This document shows, piece by piece, positions 1-10,810 of a DNA stretch of 64,000 nucleotides. How positions within the stretch are numbered: the stretch's first letter is position 1; every line of letters begins with the position of its first letter. Below the pieces are notes generated by a model that was not told the origin of the DNA, searched no databases, and worked only from the letters and a program-made list of their open reading frames with translations. Made by a program: the position numbers and the translations under genes. This stretch comes from Paraphoma chrysanthemicola (taxonomy: Eukaryota; Ascomycota; Dothideomycetes; Pleosporales; Phaeosphaeriaceae): assembly GCA_020744225.1 (NCBI GenBank), contig JAGMWG010000001.1, positions 868,001-932,000 on the forward strand, in the 5' to 3' direction.

Positions 1-173
1 GTATACGAATTGCCTCAGGGCTGGTCTACTTCATCGACTTCCTTCTCCGTGACTCCCTCAACTACCGTGTGACGTCTCAACGTTCGCTTGTCATGAGCTA
101 GGCGAGCCTGTTGGCCCGTGGGTGGTAGTATCTCTTCCTCATCCATCAATTCACTTCAGCAGTCCTCGAACCA

Positions 174-496
174 TTATGCAAGACATTCCTCTTGTTCGTC
201 CTAGACTCTATTACACCTTTTTTTATCACCCTAACGTCGACTGATAACTCACCTTCGTTAACTCCCTTGGCGCGTTCAATAGGTAAAACTTCTCTTCACT
301 GCCATCATCGTCGAGGCGATAAACAGTCTGTATCATACATTAATGATCGATTCTGAGTGAGTAGATGGAAGTGGCGGTGTTTACTGACTTCAACGTCGAA
401 ATCACCGTCGAAAAGGGCTTCGCATTTCTTGATCAGGCTGTCTAGATTGAAGTACTGTGTCCCTAGTTTTTGCGTGATGCGGGTACTGGAAGACAT
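174..496 (-). CDS. hypothetical 69-residue protein
   Basis: Three-exon model on the minus strand: 389-496, 253-327 and 174-200, with GT-AG introns of 61 and 52 bases; exon lengths sum to 70 codons including TAA. The predicted protein is small, acidic and soluble, with no signal peptide or membrane segment, and I do not recognise it. The support is the pair of normal-length introns that together keep one open frame. The first donor (GTCAGT) is not the strongest form, so exon 1 could be wrong. A different acceptor near 190-215 would give another short tail. It lies at the window edge beside damaged accessory genes and could itself be a remnant. Confidence 0.4.
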
Positions 497-1031
497 TATG
501 ATGTTGTGAGAAAGAGATGATGTCGAGTCGGGTTATGTACTTGGTGTTGGAGGTTAGGTTTTCATGCGCGACGTTGCTTGGTTCTTGCTGAACAAACATC
601 GACGGCAAGCTGCATTTGTGTCGCGTACGTGGCAGCACCATTACCTCGAAGTATCGCAAAGACGGCGAGATTGCCCGGTTCACTGCAGCGGTTGGGGAGG
701 ATGAGTTTGGAGATTACTTCGACGTCAAATGAGCCGACGAGTTCGTTGATTCACCTAGGCATCCTAAAGCATGGAAGACTATATAGTTTGAGCAGAGAAA
801 GCTCAAACAAGTTGCAGTTTGGGCTCGCTCGTTCGATAGTCGAAACACCGAAGTCATAATCACGAGGATAATAACTGTCCAAACAAATCACACTCTACTT
901 TCCGGTGAGCCAGGCTGGGTTGTGCAACGAGACTGCGCCTCGTGTGTCCTTACCCGGCTGCCCCTCCAATGTGTCACTGTGAAGAACCTTCATTCCTCTT
1001 CTCACCAACGTTCATTCATCAAACACTGGAC
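497..1031. other. intergenic, no gene seen
   Basis: Only short overlapping open frames without splice support. It separates the minus-strand hypothetical gene from the CorA-like pseudogene and presumably holds both upstream regions. Confidence 0.5.
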
Positions 1032-3082
1032 ATGTCGGGTACGGAGTGCTTCAGGCGCATGCTCTATTGCCAGCAGAATACGGTGACCGAAGAGTTCTAC
1101 GAGCGCTCTATCGGTTCGATATTCGAGAAAGAGCAGAATGGATCTATCATCGAAGTACGGTTCCGTTCGGAATTTGACTTCAGCAGATACAGCATTGAGG
1201 AGAAATCGTCCCATAGAAGGTCTGCTGGGGAAGTCACACGCCAGTCAGAGCCGCCAGAAGCGGTTGATGTCGCTGCCACGCATAGCCACAGCGGCACCGA
1301 TACCGATGCACCACGAATGATCGACCACGAACTATCTCGCACGTCGCCTAAAACCGACTTCAATCCGTTCAATGCATCTGACCATCTTAATACCGCTCAG
1401 ACTATTGTTCTCGCACTGGATCCTGCTAAACTCACGCCATTCATAAGGGTAGGTGTACTTAATACGAGGAGTATTTTTGTCTGTTCTGACCCAATGCAGG
1501 AAACTCAGAACTTATTTCGTGTATTGTGCGATAAGTCCTCTTCTCTGATAAACCATTCTATACTAATATTGAAAAGTTACATAAGGCAGAGGAACTCATA
1601 CAGCCGGCTGCAAATCACCAAAGATGACTACCTGACATTGACAAGGAAGTGCAAGGCTTTCCCGCAGCTGACGAACTACCTCCTTAACTTCGAGGTCAAG
1701 ACTCGAGAGACTGAGGTCGGTCCCCCGCGCATTACCTTTCGACCTGAATTCGATCGGGGCATGAGTGCAGATTGCTTTATTGGCTTCGGTATGTCATAAA
1801 CAGACCTATTCAATCATAATATAATGACGAAAGATTAGAGTGTGTGTATATGATGCGCTTCATTGAATTTACCAACAAACCGAAGAGAGCCCCATGGTCG
1901 TTGCGACAGTACACCATCTACCATAATGGAACACAAGCACCACGGCACCTTGCTCCACGTGGACATTATTTGGCGCCTCTCAGAGAACTGAGCCATGCAT
2001 AAATACGTACCTGAAAGGAGTTCACGATACGAACCAAGCTCACCCATTCGAGCTTCACATTATCTTCCTTGATACTGCAATTTCATCTCGGAGGCCGTAC
2101 CTCATTTACCTGCATGACAAAGTAGTCGATCTGGTATGACATTGCTTTCAAAGGACTAGGATCGTTTTGACGTGTGAGCAGGCTGACAAGGCTTTCATTA
2201 CGCCGGTGGGCAAGCAAGGCTCATTGAAGGACCATAATGTGGTCGATGTGAATGACTATCAGAGCCTCAAGACCATCGAAGATCGCGCATCCGATGCTTT
2301 ACTTTGCCTGGAATCTACGTTAGACACGGTCAAAACCCTTCAAGAGATGCATGGACGGTATCTTCTCGCGTTTCCCACTGCACGCAGGTCGGATAGTCCT
2401 TCTACCAACCACCCACATACACGTCACGACGACATCACATTCGCACTGCAAGAACAAGAACGTGAAGTTCTCTACTCCCGTAAGAAAGTAGAAGGTCTTC
2501 TCTCCAAAGCGCAAAACACACGCGCGCTGGTAAGTTGCCGTCACTCTGCCGTGAACCACCAACTGACTTCAGGACCTAGATCTCCGCTCTCCTCGAACGC
2601 ATCAACGGCCACAACATCGAACAACAAATGCTCGCCCTCCAGCACCTAGAATGCGAAGCCCAGGAAGAAAACGCCAGCATGCGCCAACTCACCGAAAAAG
2701 GCCACCGCGATTCCGCCAGCGTGCGCATCCTGACCATCATCACGCTTATATATTTGCCATGCACCGTTGTATCGGTACGCGCAGTATCGCTGTCACTACA
2801 ACGCATTGCTAACATGCATAACAGAGCTTCTACTCCACGCAGTTTGTAGACCAGGAGTTGTCGGACCAGGGGATGACGATGAAGTATGCCGACAACGCGT
2901 GGCTGTTCTTTGCGGTGTCGATTCCGCTTACGCTGGGTACGATTATGGTGTGGTATGCGTGGGCAAATTGGTTGGTGATTTGGAGGTTGTTGGTGGCGAG
3001 AAGGGAGAAGGGGAGGGAGAGGTTAAGGGAAAGGTTGGAAGGTATCAAGGTGTTTAGAGGGGTTGTGGATTTGCCAAGATGA
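1032..3082 (+). pseudogene. CorA-like membrane protein, disrupted
   Basis: Remnant of the fungal CorA-like (Mg2+ transporter-like) family, anchored in a membrane by two C-terminal helices. Likely introns: 1449-1499, 1789-1838, 2530-2579 and 2775-2824, all about 50 bases. The conserved order is visible: an aromatic stretch ending PWSLRQ and YH (about 1885-1925), STWTLF (about 1952-1970), HPFELHIIFLDTA (about 2041-2080), a helical region, then ITLIYLPCTVVS plus FYSTQF and a final WLFFAVSIPLTLGT helix before TGA at 3080-3082. Two lesions break it. The frame drops by one base near 1925, between the YH motif and the STW motif, with no plausible intron. An in-frame TGA at 2137-2139 lies inside a conserved helix. 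An upstream ATG at 969 is also possible. Either this is a dead gene or there are two sequence errors. Confidence 0.7.
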
Positions 3083-3343
3083 ATACTGAGATGGGCATGA
3101 AGTGTCTGTTAGCCTACAGATATCTGGAGAACTGGCTTTGGTGTCAACATTGACGAGCTTGTTTGCCATAGGTGATGGCAAGGCCATGTGGACGCTCATC
3201 ACGAACTGTTTTCTGTCAGGCAGCGCATCATTCACTATGTCCACCTGCAAGCAATGGTTTGCTTTGGAACACTGTAAGAACATTGAAATGGTTGCGAATG
3301 ACTCCAAATCTGCTGCCTTATCCTCACTAGAGATTCGAAAAGA

Positions 3344-4773
3344 ATGTCAAACCTCGCTGCTGACTACCGACGACGACTGATAGCGGCAACTGTGACACGC
3401 CACCTTCGTGATAGATCATCCACTTACGTTCGACGCAATGTCTTATATAGCACCACTAGGGATAATGTCATTGAAGCCGTGGTTGACGCTGACAAAAGCT
3501 TGCCATCGGATCCACCGCGTACCAAGAAGCACCTGTCTGAGCACATTCGCCAGCATGGAAAGGACCTCTTTGTTATCTGTGTGTACGCGGGGCTGGACAT
3601 GAAATTTCTCAAGCGGCTTCTCAACAATGATGTCACTAACGCGAATCTACCCCTATCCAACGACTATGGAACACCTCACCAGACCGCAGCCATGAAGCAC
3701 TTCATACGTGCTCAGTGGATCATCAGGCAACCTCCGTATCTATGCATGAAGGATTAGCGAAGGTTCAGTTCTGAACACATTCTTTTACCCCTCCAAACTG
3801 GACTAGGACCAGCGATTGGAATTGGCGCGCAAGGCCAAAAGTGCGCATTGACGATCAGTACTTCGATTCCGGCGCTCAGCTTGGAGCCTCGAACGTCGCC
3901 AGACTGAGCAGAGAACTGGCTCTTAAGGTGGTTTCGATATCAACTCAGGGCCACCGTGAGCGCAATTTCCTTGCTCACTTACAAGATCCCAGTGCTACGC
4001 CGCATGATTACATTACTCGAACGTTTACTGGATTCGAGTACAAGGGCAATGACTATTTCATCAGCGAACTTGCTCAAGGTAATCTCCAGTGGTTCATGCA
4101 CAAGCATGCTACAGCTGAGACCGCGAAAGTCAATCTAACATGGCTTCGGAGACAGCTCATCAGACTGACTAGTGCTCTCGCAAGCATTCACGGTCCAACA
4201 CCAACAGGACACACAGCGTATCACCACGACATAAAACCTGAAAACATCCTTGTATTTCCAGGGGCTACTCTCAAGTTCACCGACTGGGATTGCGCTGGTT
4301 TCAAATCAGTCCCCGGCCCAGGACTAAGCAGAAGCTCACGCAAGTGAGGCGACTTCCCCCATCTTCCACCAGAACACGTCGGAGTTAATGCAGTGACCTC
4401 TCGCCCTCACGACGTCTGGTCGCTAGCATGTGTCTTCGTCGAAGTACTGGTCTGGTTTCATTGCGGCTGGCAAGCCGCCAATACAATGAAATAAGAAACG
4501 ATAACTCAAGACAATACAGTCCCACGCCGAAACTGTTGGTTCGACAAGAGAACAGGGCCTGCAGTCAATCATCCACCGAACTTGGCCGACCAGTACATTC
4601 TCGCACCGACCATCGACAAGGCACTGTTGGGATTGCGCACGCGCAGCTCCGATTTGGGAAGATTGGAGACCATCTTGAGGGGCATGTTCGCAATCATGCT
4701 GGAGCTAACTATCGGAGCACAGCTAAACAGGCCTTACGACAGCTCGAGAGTATGCCTGCGCATTGGAGTGTGA
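3344..4773 (+). pseudogene. orphan-domain protein kinase fusion, decayed
   Basis: The N-terminal ~135 residues (3344-3757) match the 235-residue orphan family found elsewhere in this window. They are followed by a protein-kinase domain. Kinase landmarks: a glycine-loop-like GIGAQGQ near 3821, LALKVV near 3925 (candidate ATP-binding Lys), YHHDIKPENIL near 4225 (HRD changed to HHD), TDWD near 4285 (DFG changed to DWD), PPEHV and DVWSLACVFVEVLVW near 4370-4455. In-frame stops occur at TAG 3755, TGA 4345 and TAA 4492, with homologous sequence continuing in frame after each. One frame change falls near 3830-3890. All three stops could derive from glutamine or arginine codons by single C-to-T changes. 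Final stop TGA 4771-4773. Most likely a dead paralogue of the kinase downstream. Confidence 0.75.
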
Positions 4774-5387
4774 CTTGACCGGTAAGTACATGAAGAGGAT
4801 AGAGGTAGATATGTTCTTCACTCTTGTTCCGTTGCATTTAGATTGAATTTCTTGTTTCTTGACGTCCTTTTATCACATATCGATTCGTCCATCGTAGTTC
4901 CTAGTTTCGTATTGCCAATTCGTCAATTATGCCCGCTGCAGGTATCGATCTAGGTAAGTGTGTCAAGTTCACCCAGTAGCAACGCGGTATCAAATCCATC
5001 GATTGAGAGATACCCGAATTACGCTCACTTCTAGCCTCTAGTATCTATCAGTACCTACGAAGAGACATGCTTGTGATGCTCAACGACATCTTGGTGAAGA
5101 TTTGCTGGATGAGACAGGCTAGGCGTGGGGTTTGATCTGAGCAAACCAGCGGATAGAAACCCTTGTTGATCAACGTCTTGTGACTTGATTGCCTTCGACA
5201 TTGTGTTGATGTCAAATCACACTTCAAATGCACCTGGCGCTACGTCACTTGGGTACTGGCACGTGTCTGGGTAACAAACGATGACTTGAGGAGAGAATAT
5301 AAAATCCTTCTCAGCAGCCGAATGTAGCCCCACATCACTGTGCGGACTATTCTTGCGTAGCCAAATTCCGAACCGGTATTGTTTGGA
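4774..5387. other. intergenic between two kinase paralogues
   Basis: No convincing gene on either strand; only open frames of about 60 codons without introns or recognisable motifs. It presumably contains the promoter of the downstream kinase gene. Confidence 0.5.
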
Positions 5388-6760
5388 ATGAGTAGCCTAC
5401 CCAACAGCGCTGATGCTTTCAAAGCCTATGTGATCGATCTTGTCGAAAGTTCATCTTCATGGAGAAGGCCTGAATTTGAAGGCATATCAATGAAGTTCGC
5501 AACGGGGATCCACCTTAGCAATCTTCTTGCGGAGAATGGCAGACACTTCAACCATCTATCTGCCATCGATCATTCCTTTCGATCACTTACGCGACTTTCG
5601 GATCATGGTGACAGGAGACAAATCGCTCGTGTTCCTGATGGCCCTACACAGTGAGATGTCAACGCCATCCTTACTAGGCATAATACAAACGACTTCACTA
5701 CGAGATGATAGCCTCCCGTTCACCACTGGACAACGACCAGGGTTGTGCCGACAAGTGAATGGGGTAGTTTCATGAGTAGCCAAGCGCTCCTCGCACCGCT
5801 GTGCCTCAGGTTGAACAACTTCGAGATGCAAAGCTCTTGCATTCCCATCCATGGATCCTTCGAGACCGGAGGATTGGCTTCTGGAAGTACAGGTCATGTA
5901 TTCAAAGCAACAATCAGCAATACTTATCATAGCTTCACTAGCATTCAAATGGTACGGAAAACATCGTGCTCAAAGCCATTGAGGACGAAAGCGACGCCGA
6001 CAGCGAAAAGCACGTTTTGAAAGACATATCGCAACTTTCCACCTCGCAACAAACGCACATCGCCAAAATGTTTACAAGATTTACATTCACCAAGAACGGA
6101 GCTTATTACCTTGTCTCCGAGCCCACTGACTGCAATTTCGAAGACTTCATGCAGCAGAACCCTACCACTCCTCGACCTGACCTCATCAAACTCTCTTGGC
6201 TTCTCGCGCAATTTCGCGGCCTCGCAAACGCCTTACAAGCCATACACACAGGCATCCCAGGAAAATCCGTCGCTCACCGCGACATCAAGCCGGCTAACAT
6301 CCTAGTTTTCACGGACCGCAACTCCAGCACCGGGAGCAAGGTTCTCAAAATCACCGACTGGGGCAGCGCGACCTCAGAACCGCACCAGCCAAACACCGCA
6401 CTAGGAAGCCCTCGATCGTGCACCAACGTCGACCCACCGTACTACGCGCCCGAGTGCAGTGATGGCGGCACGTCTTTGCGGAAACACGATATATGGTCTC
6501 TCGGGTGTGTCCTCTTGGAAGCGCTTATTTGGTGGAATAAGGGGTGGGGTTATCTTGTGGACTGGCGCGAGCAACGGAATGAAGAAAATGAAGAGGGTTT
6601 CTGGAAGTATGGTAAAGACGAATTGTTGGATCAGGTGGAAGATGAGCTGGAATGGTTGGTGAAGAACGGGTTTGGAAAGATGAGAAGGGTTATTGCGGGA
6701 ATGCTGAGATTTGAGGAAGAGAAGAGATTGACGGCTGAGGAGGTTGCTAGGCGGGTTTGA
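5388..6760 (+). pseudogene. orphan-domain protein kinase fusion, frame-disrupted
   Basis: Second copy of the same architecture. From ATG 5388 the 5' half moves between frames (frame changes near 5530-5600, 5755 and 5948), while the kinase core 5948-6760 is one open frame ending at the TGA closing at 6760. Core landmarks: glycine loop GGLASGSTGHVFKA (about 5868-5910), IVLKAI (ATP Lys), AHRDIKPANIL near 6271-6303 with the catalytic Asp intact, TDWGSA replacing DFG near 6352, YYAPE near 6440, DIWSLGCVLLEALIWW near 6485-6535. The change near 5948 sits in an A run and looks like one missing base. None of the frame changes is bridged by a believable GT-AG intron. The core is better preserved than in the upstream copy, so this may be a recently broken gene, or an active one with assembly errors. 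Confidence 0.6.
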
Positions 6761-7139
6761 GCGGGAAGTGAGGTGGAGGTGGTGGCTGGCCATGTTTCTT
6801 GGTGGCGAGGTGTGTTAAGGTCGTGGATGAAGTGGAACGCGAGGCAGCTGCCGTGGACATTTTTTCTCTCGTCGTAGATTGCGATGATCATTCTCGTTCT
6901 ACTCCTATCCCTAGTTTGCCACTTCTTGGAACCTGAAGTTTCAATGAGTCTTGTTTTTTATTGAGTTCTAGTTATTCTCTTTGTTTCATCATGAACTTCG
7001 GCTTCGCAATTCTTTACCCATAATATTTTCTTCTTCGTCAGTCGTGTATGCTTCGAACAATTAATGCAAAAAAATAAATTCGTGTCCCCCAGTTCCAACA
7101 CCGATCGCCACTTGCGCAGCTAAGCATCACTCTCTCGCC
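6761..7139. other. intergenic, no gene seen
   Basis: 3' flank of the kinase copy and upstream region of the small gene at 7140. It is AT-rich around 6930-7080. No motif recognised. Confidence 0.5.
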
Positions 7140-7484
7140 ATGGACATCTTCCCGTGGTCTTTTGGGGAGAGAGGCATCAGCGGAGCTCCGTACGCGGTGT
7201 ACATTCTCAACAAACCCCCCACGTCAGATACTCTTGACTCGAACCATGGTGCGATATTTTATGCAGCGCGCCCTATTGCTTGGCGTGAACCATATTGGGT
7301 GATGACGGTGGAGCCATTGGCTGACATGACAAACCACTACGCAGGGCAATTGAATCAGTATTTTCGCTTGTACTTGCTTCGCATGCGCAAAAGAAAAGAA
7401 ATTGTAAGCTGCTTTCTCGGGGCATGAGAGGCATGGTAGCAGGTCAGTGGGTTCGGCGATGAGGCTTCTCGGGTAAAGTCTTGA
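7140..7484 (+). CDS. hypothetical 101-residue protein
   Basis: ATG at 7140 in a good context (GCCATGG), one 39-base intron 7404-7442 (GTAAGC...GCAG), stop TGA 7482-7484. The intron is a multiple of three, and reading through it also gives an open frame to a stop soon after. I do not recognise the product. It has no signal peptide or membrane helix and carries a basic RMRKRKE patch near residue 84. The start context and intron signals argue for a real gene; the short length and lack of family argue against. It sits just upstream of the convergently transcribed tyrosinase gene. Confidence 0.35.
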
Positions 7485-7723
7485 AAATAAAATTGATCAT
7501 GAATGTGAAAGGTATGAATTATGCTTAAAGGACATTTGAGAAACCATGCAACCGCTGTAGCCGATATTTACACCAGAAACTCCCTTCTATCTTGATGCAA
7601 TCATTAGTATGCACCCTGCGCCTCTACAACCCGCTGTGAAATGCTTGAAACGCCGTTTATGCCAAGAACTGTGCGAAAATAGAATACGACAACGCTAATG
7701 CTGATGCTGACAGCCGCCAGGCC

Positions 7724-9010
7724 TTAGACATACTGATAACAGAAAGGCCCATCAATAGTTGAGACAAGATCACCAAGTCTCTGCGGTGTGCCGAGTGTGC
7801 CAAAGGCCATGATCGAGTCAAGAGTAGCGTTAGCACTTGGAGGATCTATTCGAAAAACGTTAGCAGCTGTCATAATGAAGCCCGCACACTAGGCGGTAGG
7901 AGTGGGAAGCCCTACTGTTCTGCACAGTAAGCGTGCGACCGGTCTGCTTCTGCCGAGCCGCGAAATCGCGGCTCTGCCACATTGTCCAGGTGCGATCGAT
8001 CATACCGTGGTGCAGCCAGAATATTGGGTCAGCTGTGCTGGCATACTGGTCGGCCATCATGCCACCGACACCGAAGTGACCACCAGCGTGGGGGCCCTTG
8101 AGAGCTTCGAATGCAATATCAAAGGTAGTGATGTCGTTGTAGCCCTTGATGACATTCACGATATCAGTAGGCTTGGTATTGTTGTTCCACTCGGCCGAGA
8201 AGTCGCGATGTAGACAGCGCGGGTTGTAGCCCAATCCGCCGTGAGGACCTTCAGGCAGCAAAGCAACGGGGCCGAGGTTGATGGTGAGATTGGCGAACGG
8301 GCCCTTCTCGACGCAGCCACCACCCGTGCCGGGGTTGAGGAGGCGCGTAGATCCGAGACCTGTGTCATTGACGGGGCCGTGCGGGATGCTCTTGCCGTCG
8401 CTTCCCATGGAGTATGGAGAGCCATCGAAGACGGGTGACTTGGTGAGGTCGTCCCAATTCAGCGTCCAGTCCCAGTAAGGCTGTCCGCCCTTGTAGCCGC
8501 ACTCTTCACGTAGAGCCTTCTCATATAGCCAAGTGTAGTAGCGATGCCATGTGAGAAAGAGACCGTTTTGATGGATGTTGGCAGCGTACACGATGTGCAT
8601 AGCCACAAAGTCATCGTAGCGGCTTCGCGCGCCGGGTACCTCTTCTGGCGAGCTTAGTGCAGGCAGCTTCATGAGGCATTGCACCGCATCAATGTAGCTC
8701 TTCCTATCACTGGTGGGCATAGAACCCCTGATCCCAAGTCAGCACGTTGTTCTGAAGCCTACTTCGAAATGACTCACCACTCTCGACGGTACACAATCTT
8801 GTCAGCCGTGCAAGTCGAGGCGAGCGCCGAGCTGTTCAAGGTTGCCTTGCGAACTTGGAGTGTTTTGGCCATGATGTTGTTGAGGTCATCCTGCCAGTAA
8901 GATAACTGGCGAGATGCTGCCTTCTGAGGATCGTACGAGCTGTTGAAGGGAGCGGCCAAAGCAGTGCCAAGGCCGCACACCAGCCAAGAAGCGAGAGTTT
9001 GTGCCTTCAT
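7724..9010 (-). CDS. secreted tyrosinase (type-3 copper oxidase)
   Basis: Oxidises monophenols and o-diphenols to quinones (family knowledge), the chemistry behind melanin-type pigments and cross-linking. Exons on the minus strand: 8778-9010, 7916-8727, 7724-7845; introns 50 and 70 bases; 388 residues. An N-terminal signal peptide (hydrophobic run to about residue 20, ending ALAAP) predicts secretion. Copper A histidines are at about residues 122, 130 and 139 (NIH and TWHR motifs). Copper B histidines are at about 291, 295 and 317/318 (HAGGH and FWLHH). All six ligands appear present. Length and the C-terminal tail fit the short fungal secreted tyrosinases rather than the long intracellular melanogenic ones. 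The last exon is essential: reading through intron 2 gives a truncated tail. Its nearest neighbour upstream is a secreted orphan protein. Confidence 0.93.
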
Positions 9011-10010
9011 TTTGTGGAATGAGATTGAAAAGCCGGGAAATAACGCAGCAATAAGACGCAGGAAACAACCGAATAAGGATGTCAAGGATGATAGGAGAGA
9101 CTAGGAGATGTCTACAAATGAGAAAGGAAATGTCGTGATGAGCAAGTGATACTTCAACCTGAGCTACGATCATAGCCCTTTAAGGACTTCGAGGCCACTG
9201 GGCCTGAGCTGCCTGAGTATGTACTCACGGTCCATGTCGTGATGGTTGACTGTGCTGCGCATCTGAGCCTCCGTCAGATGTCGGCTCGAACCGAAAACAA
9301 CAACTAACAATCTGTGGTTTCACTCTGAGGCGACTGGGCTGTGTGCCTGACGAGCTAAGAATGCTTGATCACGATAAGCGAAGATCTATTTCGATGAGAT
9401 GCTGGATAGCGCTGTTGGATTTGAGGCTCGTGTTGGGCTGAGTAGGGATCTGACTGACGTGCATGCAGATGCCTGTCTTGATTTTCGCAGGTGAGACACG
9501 TGGTGGCACGGTGCAGACCGCACGAGCCCTGCACCCAGTTTAGCCCCACGACAGGGGTCTAAATTCCCCGCGCTGATCACACAGCCACCCCGTTCAGCCT
9601 CAAGCCACCATCCCGGCACCCGACCATGTACCCGCCGCAGCTTCGTGAAGTGTAGGCGGCTGACGTGATTAATCTCAGGGACGAGATTTGGTTACACGCC
9701 GACTTCACTTGCGCTGGTGCCATCATGTTCGCCGTCGTCTTGGACTCTTGGAAGGCTCCAAATTTGACTCCAGCTCGCGTAATACTTCGCTTGGACAAGA
9801 AGACAACATCTTGGTCTCAGAGGCTGTGCTACAAGAAGTTGATGTAGTTTTGCAGATAAGTCGCCTTGTCTCCATTCAAAAAAGGCATTCCACTTTCCTC
9901 AACTCTCTCCTCATCTCATTGCGTTCACTTAGCTCAATTCGTTTCTACCATCTTCATCGTCTCGTCTTATCGTCTTACTGTATCCATCTATTCATCTCAA
10001 TACTCTCAAA
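9011..10010. other. intergenic, divergent promoter region
   Basis: Shared upstream region of tyrosinase (minus) and the secreted orphan protein (plus). No gene supported in either strand. Confidence 0.5.
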
Positions 10011-10810
10011 ATGACTATCACCTCTACACTCCTCAGCCTTCTAGTTGTACTCGGTGGAGCACTCGGTGCTTCAGCTCAGACCAATCGCACTACCGGAATA
10101 CCATGTTCGACGAACTCTGGTGCCGACTGCGTCTGTGCTCCTGGTTTGGACTACTCTGAGTCCGTGACGTGGGCCGTTGTCGGCGCTCCCGTCGAAGACG
10201 TTGCGATCGTTATGAATGACTGTGAGTCACAATAATCACATCCTCAACGAGCCTTACTGACTTTACTCAGTCCAAAAGCCTGCCTGGCGCGGATCTCTTC
10301 CTTACGCAACTGATGGCCCCAACAATCTTCCTGGAAGGTCGCAGCGCACCTCGACCTACAGGACGCTGAAGGGAACCTTCAACCTGACCGAAATCGTGAG
10401 TACCAATTGCAGCAGCGCACTATTGGTAGAATCAATACTAACGATAACTGCCTTTCAGCTCACTAAGCGTCAAGTAAAGCATGATGGTTCCTTCATTCAG
10501 AAGCTTGAATATCTCGGAGCGGTCGGCAACACCACTGGAAATCCCTGGGGCGGATACTGGATCACAATCTCCGGTGACTACATATTCGGAGACGAGACTT
10601 TGATCGAGTGGAGCACATACCTCTGCTCCCGAGGAGTTGTCAATGGTAAGTTCATACCTATCGGTAAAATGACGCGAAACTGACCCACGACTGCCAACAG
10701 ACTGGGCAAAGTCTCACGAAGCTTCTTTCAAGAACGTCATCGACCTGCTGAAGAACAAGACCACCGGCAACACCGTGGCACCATTCTCTGTTCCTAAGGC
10801 GTTCTCTTAG
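10011..10810 (+). CDS. small secreted protein, unknown function
   Basis: Four exons 10011-10221, 10271-10395, 10459-10645 and 10701-10810, with introns of 49, 63 and 55 bases, all with clear GTGAGT or GTAAG donors; 210 residues. It has a strong signal peptide (MTITSTLLSLLVVLGG..., predicted cleavage after ASA near residue 22). The mature part holds cysteines close to its N-terminus (PCSTNSGADCVCAPG), one later cysteine, several N-glycosylation sequons and many aromatic residues (for example NPWGGYWITISGDYIFGD). I do not recognise the fold. A ligand-binding SRPBCC-like or other beta-rich fold is only a guess. Divergent from the tyrosinase gene, so co-expression is possible. Size, cysteines and secretion are compatible with an effector-like protein, but nothing here shows that. 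Confidence 0.75.

Noticed and set aside
305..496. Unspliced 63-codon version of the first gene
   Set aside because: The spliced model uses two normal introns and gives a longer continuous frame.
1897..1937. 41-base GT-AG segment that would bridge the CorA frame change
   Set aside because: It would delete the conserved WSLRQ...YH motif, so a frame lesion is more likely.
2134..2159. GT...AG segment that could remove the TGA in the CorA-like gene
   Set aside because: 26 bases is too short for an intron, and removing it puts another stop directly downstream.
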